Below are positions 11,240 through 20,546 of a DNA stretch of 64,000 nt, piece by piece. A program made the translations under genes and the position numbers. Below the pieces are notes generated by a model that was not told the DNA's origin, made no database searches, and saw only the letters and a list, made by a program, of their open reading frames with translations. The stretch is from Ursus arctos. Lineage: Eukaryota > Chordata > Mammalia > Carnivora > Ursidae. Numbering within the stretch: the stretch's first letter is position 1; each line of letters begins with the position of its first letter. The stretch covers positions 26,815,718-26,879,717 of the forward strand of contig NW_026622974.1 in assembly GCF_023065955.2 (NCBI RefSeq). The letters are read 5' to 3'.

Positions 11240-11692
11240 CATATTATTAATTTCAGGGTAGAATTTAGTGATTCATCAGTTGCATATAACACCCACTGCT
11301 CATTACATCTGGTGCCCTCCTTAATGCCCATCATCCAATTACCCCATCCCCCACCCACCTCCCCTCCAGCAACCCTCATGTTGTTTCCTGTATTTAAGAG
11401 TCTCTGTGGTTTTTCTCCTTCTCTGATTTCATCTTATTTTATTTTTCCCTCCTTCCCTAATGATCCTCTGTTTTCTTTCTTAAATTGTGCATATGAGTGA
11501 AATCATATGATAATTGTCTTTCTCTGACTGACTTATTTTGCTTAGCATAATACCCTCTAGATCCACCCATGTCATTGCAAATGGCAAGAGTTTGTTCTTT
11601 TTGATGGCTGAGTAATATTCCATCGTAATAACCACATCTTTATCCATTCATCCATCGATGGACATCTGGTTGAAGCCCAGGAGTTATCACCA
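11240..11692 (-). mobile_element. Carnivoran L1 3' end, antisense, 5' truncated
   Basis: 'gatttcatcagttgcatata'-like text, 'acacccactgctcattacat', 'gccctccttaatgcccatca', 'gtgaaatcatatgataattg' and 'ggctgagtaatattccatcg' are the antisense of the younger carnivoran L1 3' UTR and ORF2 end. Its T-tail is eroded. It is less diverged than the L1MA copy at 9686-10368. Confidence 0.8.
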
Positions 11693-11784
11693 TCATTGTC
11701 TTTCTTCTTTGAGCCACTGTCACTGTGTCAGAACTGATTCATAAAGGAGAAATTTTTTTGAAGACATAAAAGAATATGAAAGTA

Positions 11785-12326
11785 TGATGGCTAATTTTGT
11801 GTGTCACCTTGACTTGGCCACAGGGTACCCAGGTATCTATTTAGTTATTTTTTCTGTGTGTGTTTATGAGGGTGTTTCCAGATAAAATTAGCATTTGAAC
11901 GGGTAGAGTGAATAAAACAGATTGCCCTCTGCAATGAGGGTGGGCATCATCCTTTCTGTTGAGGACCTGAATACAACAGAGAGAATTCTCTCTCTGCCTG
12001 ACTGCTGGAGCCAAGGCATCACTCTTCTACCCTCCTATACCTTTGAGTCTCTTGGTAATCGGATCTTCAGACTTGGGCTAGAGCTTATGCCATCAGTTCT
12101 CCTGGTTCTCTTAGGCCTTCAGATTCAGAATAGAAAAAAGAACCAGCTTTCCTGGGTCTCTAGATTGAAGGCAGCAGTTGTGGGACTTCTCAGCCTCCCC
12201 ATAATGGTATAAGCCAATTTGTTATAATGAATCAACAAATATCTCTTTCTCAATATAGATCTATATTGAGATATAGATTTCTATAGATTTCTGTATCCTC
12301 TTGATTCTCAGGAGAATGCTAATACA
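11785..12326 (+). mobile_element. Solitary LTR-like repeat (TG...CA), family uncertain
   Basis: Starts tgatggctaattttgtgtgt and ends gagaatgctaataca. It carries the well-known mammalian dispersed-repeat blocks 'gggtgtttccagataaaatt', 'agcatttgaacgggtagag', 'gtgggcatcatcctttctg', 'ctttcctgggtctctagat' and 'gtgggacttctcagcctccc'. Length and TG/CA ends fit a solo LTR of an old ERVL/MaLR-like group, but I cannot name the family with certainty. A perfect 24-bp palindrome sits near its 3' end (12248-12271). The 96-codon frame inside it is spurious. Confidence 0.6.
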
Positions 12327-12612
12327 AAAAATATAGTTTATAAAGAATTAATAATGATTATTAATGATAACTATTAATAATTATTAATGGTAACTATTAA
12401 TTTATTTTTAAAGTTATTTCATAAAATCACTATATCTAAAGGATAATTTGATTCATAAAACAACATTTCTTTCTATCTTTTTTGGACCTGGGACAGTCAG
12501 GACAAACCAGAATGGTTGCTTACCCTAGAAGAACAAGAAAAACTCTATCTCCAAGTAAGAAACAACTCTAGCCCCTAATCCCACTGTTTGACAGGAGAAA
12601 GGGAGGGAAAAT
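12327..12612. other. AT-rich unique DNA
   Basis: Contains two near-identical attaatgataactattaat and attaatggtaactattaat blocks around 12359-12401. No gene is recognised. Confidence 0.5.
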
Positions 12613-12864
12613 AAGAATGGCTTAAGGAGGGTGACTGGGTGGTTCAGTTGGTTGTTGGTTTCAGCTTAGGTCATGATCTTGGGGTCGTGGAATCAAGTCC
12701 CACACAGGGCTCTGCACTCAACATGGAGTCTGCTTGTCTCTCTCCCTCTACTCCCTCCCCCTGCCAGCATGTGTGCATGGGTGCGTGTACTCTCTGTCTC
12801 CTAAATCAATCAATCAATCAATCAGTCAATCAATCTCTTAAAAAGAAAAAGAAGAATGGTTTAA
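12613..12864 (+). mobile_element. SINEC, older copy with (AATC)n tail
   Basis: The body at about 12626-12851 (ggagggtgactgggtggttc ... aggtcatgatcttggggtcg ... ggctctgcactcaacatgga) is a diverged SINEC. Its usual aaataaata tail has become an (AATC)n run at about 12806-12833. Flanking repeats aagaatggcttaa (12613-12625) and aagaatggtttaa (12852-12864) differ by one base. Confidence 0.9.
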
Positions 12865-14189
12865 AAATGAGGAGTCTAGCCAAACCCGATTGCTGAGGGG
12901 GCCAGCTGAGAAGCAAGCCAAGTTTACTAGCAGAATTCCACAAAGTGTCAGGAATCAGGAACACCTGTGTCCTCACAAAGCAGGCGTGAGAAGAGGGTTG
13001 AAAAGGGAGGAAGTGCTAAATGGCTGCAGTGTGGCCCCCATTCTTCTCTTCCACTATTATCGGACACCTCTTGCTACACTGCAATTTTCTGAGCCTCACC
13101 TGTCTTCTTGTTCCACTGAATAATAACCAACTCTTTGTGAGCTCTGACCAACCTCAGGTGAGTACAGCCTGACATCACTTCACTTTATGCCAAAGCACAT
13201 TTCTCAGCTACTGTTCTAGGGCTTCTCTGTTGACACAGTGATGTATGATGCTATGAGACTTTGCTTATTGCCCACACATACACAACCCAAATAGCAGGAA
13301 GGTTAGGTTGGGGCAGCAATTCTTTAATTAATAGGAGACAGGGAGAAAGGGGATAAATTCTTTTGCCTGTCTCTACCCTGGCCAGATGGATGACTCTGAA
13401 TCACAGTTTATACATACCCTGAACCACAGGATGGTCCCAAAAGATTGAGCAATCAATCACATGTCCCTGTGGTTGGATCAATAGTGTATTTTCACATTGG
13501 CCCTCTCTCTTTCTCAGCTTTGCTCCTCTTGTCCCTCCCTCCAGTTTCTTAAGATTACACTCTCTAGTAGAGTAGTAATCCTTAGCTCTTGCCCTTAGGC
13601 TCTGCTTTCTGGGCAACCCAAGCTTGCATGCCACCCCAGGAGGAAAGAATTCTGAAGAAGGTGAATTGAGAGGGCTCTGGACCTAGAGCCTTGAACAGCT
13701 GGAACAGAACCCTGTCTCCATCTCATTAAATTGAATATAGATCTCAAAGAATATGGAACTTGGTCTGTTTTTTTCAATGGAAACACCTCTAGTCTAAATA
13801 TGTAAGTGTTTTTAGTTAGCAGATGGAGTTGCAAGCGACAGCTACCCTGCTGTGGACCTCTTCCCATGGAAGATCGGGCCTACTGGGGGCAATAGCTTGT
13901 TCTCACCCAAACATTAAGGTCATTTTCTTCATTGTAATTTCCAGAAAAAAGTTTTCTCAAACTTCCCTGAGTTGAAATCATCTCTAGAAATTTGAAAAGA
14001 CATTTGACAAAACCTTCATTTGAGGGAAGTGATTAAAGCTTGTGTATCTCACTGTTGGTCAGAGAAACTTGACCTATTTTCTTGTACTGAGGGAACATCA
14101 TGTTTTTCTAATAAGGTGACTTTCCAGAAAGTGAAATTCCTTATGTTCTGGCTTTTAAAAAATGAAATTTAAATATATTCCATAAAATA
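12865..14189. other. Unique DNA, no gene recognised
   Basis: No repeat or gene is recognised. Base composition is higher in GC than neighbouring unique DNA. Reading frames of 77 and 90 codons on the minus strand (13401-13634, 13595-13867) lack any family resemblance that I can see. Confidence 0.5.
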
Positions 14190-14930
14190 CTCAAAAACAA
14201 AACAAACAGCAGCAGCAAGAAAACTGCCTGCAAGCAGCCCCACCTGCAACAGGTGGGGAGAAAACAGGACCCTGAGGAGGGTCCTGGGCCTGGGCTACCC
14301 TGTCCCCTATAGGATCAGCTGTCCCACCAAGGGCCCGACCTACCGCATGAAGAACAGGGCAGAAAACCATTCTTCTGGCACACAGGGCTACTTGGCATAG
14401 CATCTAGCCACATAATTCCTGCACGTCTTGGAGCCCATTCTATAAGGGCCATGCTGCTGTACTGCTACGGAGGGGAGAGTGAATCTCGTGCTGCAAAACG
14501 GTGCTCACAGGTACGTGGGTGGCCTCCTGCTTGCCCAAATGTTGCAGCTCTTGCCGGGACCAGCTGGCTGCCTTGCTGTGCTCAGCCACTAGGGAACCAT
14601 GAACAAGTTCAGGGAGCCTAGAAGTCAGGAGTTGGATCTGTATAAAGAGGAGATGTCCCACCTGAACACTCTATTTCTATAGCCTCTGGACCCAGTGCCC
14701 AGTGCTGCCAGAGTAGCCCACAGGAGGATATGATCTACACTAGCCAGGACCACCTATCTTTCTCACATGCATAAGAAGGTGTCGAAGGATGTGGAGGTCC
14801 AGGAGAAGCTTTGAGATGCTTCAACACCTAGTGAACTCAGTGGCTGTCCTGCAAGGGCATGGAGTGGGGTGGAGGGTATAGAATTAATGAAAAATTAATA
14901 AACAAAATTAAGGCCTTCTGAAAAAAAAAT
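14190..14930 (+). pseudogene. Possible processed retrocopy of an unidentified transcript
   Basis: A GC-rich block of about 740 bp in AT-rich surroundings ends with aattaataaacaaaattaag, then a short spacer and nine A. The aataaa signal about 20 bp before an A-run is what a reverse-transcribed polyadenylated mRNA leaves behind. Protein-like stretches occur in shifting frames on the plus strand (for example near 14465-14580 and 14598-14655) but are broken by stops, so it would be a dead copy. I could not recognise the parent gene and could not find convincing target duplications. It could equally be unique sequence with a chance A-run. Confidence 0.35.
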
Positions 14931-16755
14931 AACAATAACCCTTTCCCTCTATATCCCATCTGGTGGAAATTAGGAAAGCCATCTGTTACCATCAGTTAAT
15001 ATTTTTTGTCCAACTCTCCTTCATCCTGCACAAAAAATATATGCAGGATTAAGAAGCTACAGAGCATTTGGGGAGCCAGTACCATCACACATTTTTGATA
15101 GCTCTCAAGTAGATGTACAGCAGCTCAGGTGCCCCCTTCCTAAATTTGGCTGAAAGCCTAGTATCTCTAGTCTGAGCCAATAGCCTCTACTCCCTGAACT
15201 GTCCCCAAATCTAGGGGCTTGTGCAGACCCAAAGGGAAGTCTGTCTAATATCCTTTTCTACTCTTCCTGAAGAGGATAAGAGCACTTTGGGCTTTCAGTT
15301 GGCTGCTGCCCACCTGCTCCTGCTGCCACATAAGGCATCAACCTCCTAAAACCCCAAAGATGCATTTCTCTCTCTTTCTCCCTTTCTCTCTGCTCCCCTC
15401 TCCCCACCCCCCACCCCCGCTTTTTCTCATCACTGAGCTTGACTGTCTGTGGGGAGACAGTTCTAAAGGATTCACTAGTCCCAAGGAACTTCCTAGGTCA
15501 AGGGTGAGCAGAGCAACTCCCTCAACACAAAGTTACTTTTACCTTTGGCTGGACTGCCTGTTATGTACATTTTTGCCACTGGGTTTAATCAGAGACTTTA
15601 TTTTGAGGCAAAATAAATGTGAACCATTTGTCCTGGCAGAAGGCTTTTATCTTCCTCAGAATCGGTCAACAGAAGCATTGCGTGAGTGTTCAGGTATGCT
15701 GAGAACTGAAGGAGGTGCTAGGTGAGTAGAAGGATGTGACTATGATTAATAGCTGCTAGAAAATATTTATGAAGAAGAATCTGGAGATCCCACACACTTT
15801 TCCTTGCACTTTCTTTAGCCTTTTGAAAAAGTTATAAAGGCAATTATGAAGAGGAAGCTATTAGTAACCAGGATATTTGAGAGAAGAACATTCTGAAATA
15901 TTACTTCTCGGAGGAATTGGTTACTAATAGCCTTTATGCCCAGTACATTTCAAATAAGATTCTAAAACCAAAGCTTCTCTTCCACTTTACATATAAGAGA
16001 CCTTATGATCACTTTACTCACCTAAGCAGTCATACCTCACAAGAACTAGAAAAGCTTCGGACTCAAAATACATCCCTCTCTTGGAAGGGAGCCTTGAAAG
16101 GCTATGCCGAGAAAGCTCTGTCTCCTGGCTTAAGTGCTTTTCAGCTCCTGGAATGATTTCCTATTATTTCACTTTGCGCCACTGATTATTTCTCACTTAT
16201 TCAGCTTTCTTAATTCCCAAAAAGCACTTTATTTTTTTCTTCCTCCTTTGGTTTTCCTTCCCTTGTCAGAAAGAAATGTCACTCCCACAGTTGTTTTCTT
16301 CTTTTCTGTGAGAGTAGATTATTCTAAAATTATTTCATTGTGCCAGGTGGTGCAGTCTTTCCAACCTCTAAAGAAATGCTCTTCACTGAACTTAAGCCAT
16401 TTTCACAAAAGATAGAGTTTACAGACTCTTTCCTCATTTGTAAAGTTAACTTTATTCTTATGATATACCTTCTAAGACTCTGTTCCAAGCTAAGCATAGC
16501 TAGCAAGAGTCAAATAATGTTTGGATAGTGGGGGAGATCTCAACACTCTGGCACAGAAAACTGCAGGAGTTTTTCAAATGCTAACATATCTATATGTATT
16601 TAGAGAAATATAATTGTGTGTTGCAAATGTTGAAGGCAGTTTATTTACGCAGAAGAATTATAGTAAGCAACTAGATCAAAATTAGGAGAACAATCATGAA
16701 AAAGATTACACAAAAAGGACATTTCTTTGTATAGCAAATACCTTTTTTCAGACTG
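14931..16755. other. Unique DNA, no gene recognised
   Basis: Contains a pyrimidine-rich patch at 15366-15425 and an exact 14-bp inverted repeat (gctattagtaacca at 15857-15870 and its complement at 15918-15931) with a 47-base loop. A 121-codon frame (15360-15725) is open but resembles no family that I know, and its first third is translated simple sequence. Confidence 0.5.
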
Positions 16756-16759
16756 TCCC

Positions 16760-17685
16760 CTTGAAAAATCTCACAGAAATTCAGGGTGACAGAGCTTAAA
16801 TGGCCCCCAGATATAACCACATCCCTACAAAATAATCTTTCAGCCTATTCCTAATCACCTCTAGTAATGGAAAATACCATTTCCAAAGACTGTCTTTTTT
16901 CCTGGATTTCTGGCTTTCCTGGAATAACTTAGTGCCTTTAAGTATAAACACTTCAAATAACCACTGCCCCCACCCAGGAAGCTGCCTCCTTGTCATCTAT
17001 AATCATTTCTCATGAGTCAATATTTTTATTTCTAAAACTTGGACTCATTGGTTCTAGCTTTGCCCTCTTACACCACACAGAAGAAATCTAATCCATCTTC
17101 TGTGTAAAAACACTATACTCAAAGACCACCCATCATGTGCCCTCCCTCAAGTCTTCATTCCTATAAATTAAACATCCCATTCTCCTACAACCATGTGATA
17201 TGGTTTCTAGACCACTAGCCATTCCAAACACCTCCCTCTGGATACTCTTCAGGAATCTCTTTAACTATCCTTGAATAGATGATTCTTGGTGAGGTCTAAT
17301 CAACACAAAACCCAGCAAGACCACTTAGACACTTTCTATAAACCTAGCCTAAACCTCAGGGGCTTTCCGAGCCAACACATCTGCTCTTTATTCATTGAAC
17401 TCACAGTTGGCTAAACCAAATAATCCTCTGTCCTAGAGTTGTTCGATTTGATTTCTGAACTCAAACATATAGCTTTGCTTTTAGACATTTTACATTTCTT
17501 GATGTTATATTTACTTAAACATGCTACACTTCTAAAGTTATTTTTGATTCCTGTTTCTTTATCCAACATATTAATTATTCTTTCTAAATTTTTAATCTCT
17601 GAATTTGAGTAATGTGCATCAATACATTTTTCTAAGTCCATTTGTTTACATTGTTGAATAGAACAGGATGAAATACAGAGTCTTC
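16760..17685 (-). repeat. CR1/L3-type LINE fossil, antisense, unusually long
   Basis: More than 900 bp follow the antisense CR1/L3 3' half in order. Blocks are 'ctttcagcctattcctaatc', 'ggactcattggttctagctt', 'gccctcttacaccacacaga', 'aagtcttcattcctataaat', 'tgatatggtttctagaccac', 'cacctccctctggatactct', 'gacattttacatttcttgat', 'ttcctgtttctttatccaac', 'atattaattattctttctaa' and 'tgttgaatagaacaggatga'. CR1/L3 predates placental mammals, so this copy is very old. The 125-codon minus-strand frame at 17411-17788 lies in the ORF2 direction but its translation is not recognisably conserved. Confidence 0.65.
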
Positions 17686-17689
17686 TGTC

Positions 17690-19420
17690 ATGTTCCTGCA
17701 GAAATACACCCAGATTCACATCAATCCAATAACCCTTCCCATTCTCTTTTTGGCACAGCTCCTGTGGCCCAACACTCCAGCCTGACATTCAGAAATAGCC
17801 ATCCCTCTCTCCTATTTCCTTTACACATGGGAAGAAATAGCAAAGTCTGTCAACACTACCAAGTCTTTATAGATACTCCATCACTTTTTCCAGATACTCA
17901 AAGCCATACTGACCTATACAGTAGTGAATACAGTTAAGATTATAATTAATCATGAGTAGCAGGATGAATGCATATGGGGATTCTTTTTTATTCCAGGTTC
18001 TTTGCATAGCAGATCTTGTACATGTATCATCCCAGCTGCCCTATACTCTGTACAAAAATACAACTGCTCCACGTATTTGACCCTAAACCAAATTCTGTGT
18101 GTTCACCAAATTTTGTGTGATCCAAGAGGTCAAAGTGAGAATCAATGAATCCAAGTTTTAGGAAGGAAAATATTGACTCCCTATGAGGAATGACTGTGGA
18201 TAATGTGGAGGCGGTTTCCTGCATAGAGGCAGTGGTTATTTGATGTGTTCATATATGAACGCACCTTATTAGTCTAGGAAAAGGAGACAAGGGTTGGTCT
18301 CACTGCATTTCCTGTCTGAATTGTATCACTCCCAACACCTACCCCATGTCTAAGAAAATGAGCAGGTGTCTTCATCCCAACCACCATCCTTCTGTCATGG
18401 TGTCCAACATGAATCCTTCAACACTAGGAACTTACTCATACTCCAGATTTTTCTCTATCTTACAATGCATCCAAACTGAGAGCATACAGCCCATGTTGGA
18501 TGTTTTCTTAAAAGGTGTGCATATTCCTAAATGAGCCTTTTTATGCATTTGAGTTAAGGTGTTAATGTTGACAATAATTAAATATTATTATTAATATTTG
18601 CATTTAAAAAAAGCTGTCAATGTTGTGAATCAAATAAGTATGTATTGTATATACTGTGGATTCTTGGCATCCATTTCAGAAAAGCAGCTGTATTCCTCCA
18701 CTGACATACAAATAAGCCCTTAAGCCATTACCATCCCTGTAGGCCTAGAAAAAGCTGATCAGTGTGTATTTCTCTGAAGTAGAATTGATTACGATCTTTC
18801 TTTTTATTTTATGTATTAATGACCAGCCCTGTCAACCTGTCCTAGTTAGAATTTAAATAGATGATTTTATTTTAAAACATGCCTTATTAATAAGGAGATT
18901 TTTTTCTCTAAAATTCAGTTGTTTTATATATTTAAAACATCCTAATTTTAAAAAAGTCAGATTTCAAAAGCAATACCTAAAAAGCAATTATCCACAAAAA
19001 CAATAATAATAACACCAGTATCACCAAAGCCTTGTTGTAACCAGCCTGGTATGTCAGCTTTCATTATAAAAGATCTTAAACACCACCACTGAAGCTTCAT
19101 CCCTCTTCACATTAAAATGTAACCAAGTTTTTAAAACTGTCATAACAACATCTGTTAACAAAAAACAATCGACCAGATCTTGAGTGTTTTATGATAAATT
19201 TTACCCAATATAATTGAAATTAAACTACTTCATATGCATGTAAACATGAATGTATACTTTTTGAGTTTTTGAGTGTATAGAAATTTTAGTCAAAACTTTA
19301 TTAGTCTCTAAAAATTTTATGGTAGTCCCAGCAAGTTAACAATAAAAAGACTTGTTTTCAAGGGTTTCCATCAAGTGATTTATTAAAGAAAAATTATCAT
19401 TAAAAATGTATAGCATCACT
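17690..19420. other. Unique AT-rich DNA, no gene recognised
   Basis: No repeat or gene is recognised with confidence. Composition becomes very AT-rich after 18540. Frames of 60-90 codons are isolated and non-homologous. Confidence 0.5.
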
Positions 19421-19424
19421 GTTT

Positions 19425-19604
19425 AGGATTTAGAAGGGATTTTGAAAAGTCATCTTAAATTTCTAATTCTATAGGTTTAAGCCAAAGCTAAACTCAGAGA
19501 GATGAGTAGCAATTCTTTTTTATGGACACTTACAGAAAATATTTCATAACCAAGAGCTTTCACAGTATGTCACCATCCCGTATTAAAAAAAAAAAAAAAA
19601 AAAA
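19425..19604 (+). repeat. Ancient mammalian repeat fragment followed by a 20-A run
   Basis: 'ggatttagaagggattttga', 'aagtcatcttaaatttctaa' and 'ctaaactcagagagatgagt' recall a mammalian-wide repeat (consensus-like 'gaagggaccttagagatcat ... actgaggcccagagaggt'). A pure A20 tract lies at 19585-19604. No upstream aataaa was seen, so a retrocopy is not supported. Confidence 0.35.
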
Positions 19605-19896
19605 CTAGTCACTGACTGAGATCATAACAACCCTTACTTTCTGAACCTCCACTTTGTGGTTGTCCTAGTGTTGGTGGAGTGGGGAACAATAGCCCCCTCT
19701 GTCCTAAAGGCATAATGTACTTGAAATCCCTTCTCAGGTTATCACGAACTGGCTTTTTCTCAAGCTCAAAATCAGTGGGGATCCCAGAGAAAGATAGAGA
19801 AGAAATCTTTACGACTTTTATTTCCCAAAAATTTTGTTTATAGAGGTTCAGTCAGTCTCATATTAAGCATTGCATGTACTTTACAGTAATATGGCC

Positions 19897-19966
19897 GGTT
19901 TTCATTTTTTCATTTTCACAGCCACTCCAAGTAGGTTACTGTCCCCATTGGATGGGAGGGCAGCAG
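19897..19966 (-). repeat. MIR fragment, antisense
   Basis: 'cattttcacagccactccaa' and 'gtaggttactgtccccattg' match the antisense MIR block (ctcacaaccctgtgaggtaggtactattatccccattttac). Immediately followed by a sense MIR. Confidence 0.5.
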
Positions 19967-19969
19967 AAA

Positions 19970-20380
19970 ATAGCAAGGATTATAGAATCAGATTTTTTTT
20001 TAAGATTTTATTTATTTATTTATTTATTTATTTATTTGAGAGAGAGAGAGAGAGCGAGCATGAGCAGGGGGAGGGGCAGAGGGAGAAGCAGATTCCTTGC
20101 TGAGCCAGGAGCCCAACTGTCTCAGTCCAGGACCCTGAGATCATAACCTGAGCCCAAACAGACACTTAACTGACTCAGCCACCCAGGGGCCCCTAGAATC
20201 AGATTTTGAGGGTTTAAATTACTAACTGTTTACAGTCCTGGTTAATTTGGCAAGTCATATAAACTTTTTAAGTTTTGGTTTCCTCATTCATAAAATGAGG
20301 ATGATAATAGGGTTGATGTGAGGAATTAATAACAAGATGTTATATGAGACTTAGTCCTGAGCACACATAAGCTCTCCTCC
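19970..20380 (+). repeat. MIR SINE, split by a SINEC
   Basis: The left part (aaggattatagaatcagatt) and the right part after the SINEC ('ggcaagtcatataaactttt', 'ttggtttcctcattcataaa', 'atgaggatgataatagggtt', 'gtgaggaattaataacaaga') together follow the MIR consensus. Confidence 0.7.
19983..20207 (-). mobile_element. SINEC, antisense, with target duplications
   Basis: The body at about 19997-20193 reads as a T-run and (ttta)n tail, (ga)n, then caggaccctgagatcataac and ends tcagccacccaggggcccc, the complement of the SINEC head. Exact 14-bp repeats tagaatcagatttt lie at 19983-19996 and 20194-20207. Two overlapping frames near 19870-20146 run through it and are not genes. Confidence 0.94.
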
Positions 20381-20390
20381 TCGTCTCCAT

Positions 20391-20391
20391 T

Positions 20392-20426
<35 letters not shown>
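20391..20426. repeat. (ATC)n microsatellite
   Basis: About twelve uninterrupted atc units between two MIR pieces. Confidence 0.95.
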
Positions 20427-20439
20427 TCATTATCATCTT

Positions 20440-20546
20440 TATAGTTTCATTAAGTAGCTTACCCTGGGTTACAGAATAAGGATTTAAGCTAGACTCTCTG
20501 ACTGTAATCCCCAGACTTTTCTCTGTATCATGCTGTCTCCATTATA
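20440..20546 (-). repeat. MIR fragment, antisense
   Basis: 'aagtagcttaccctgggtta', 'aggatttaagctagactctc' and 'gtatcatgctgtctcc' match the antisense MIR 5' half. Confidence 0.6.

Noticed and set aside
15360..15725. 121-codon open frame with a proline-rich start
   Set aside because: The first third is translated pyrimidine-rich simple sequence and the rest has no recognised family or splice context.
17411..17788. 125-codon minus-strand frame with charged composition
   Set aside because: Most of it overlaps the CR1/L3 fossil in the ORF direction and no conserved motif survives, so it is repeat debris.
19585..19604. A20 tract as the tail of a processed retrocopy
   Set aside because: No polyadenylation signal, GC-rich body or target duplication is found upstream.
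20391..20426. Regular spacing reminiscent of a short repeat array such as CRISPR
   Set aside because: It is a pure ATC microsatellite without spacers, in a mammalian genome.
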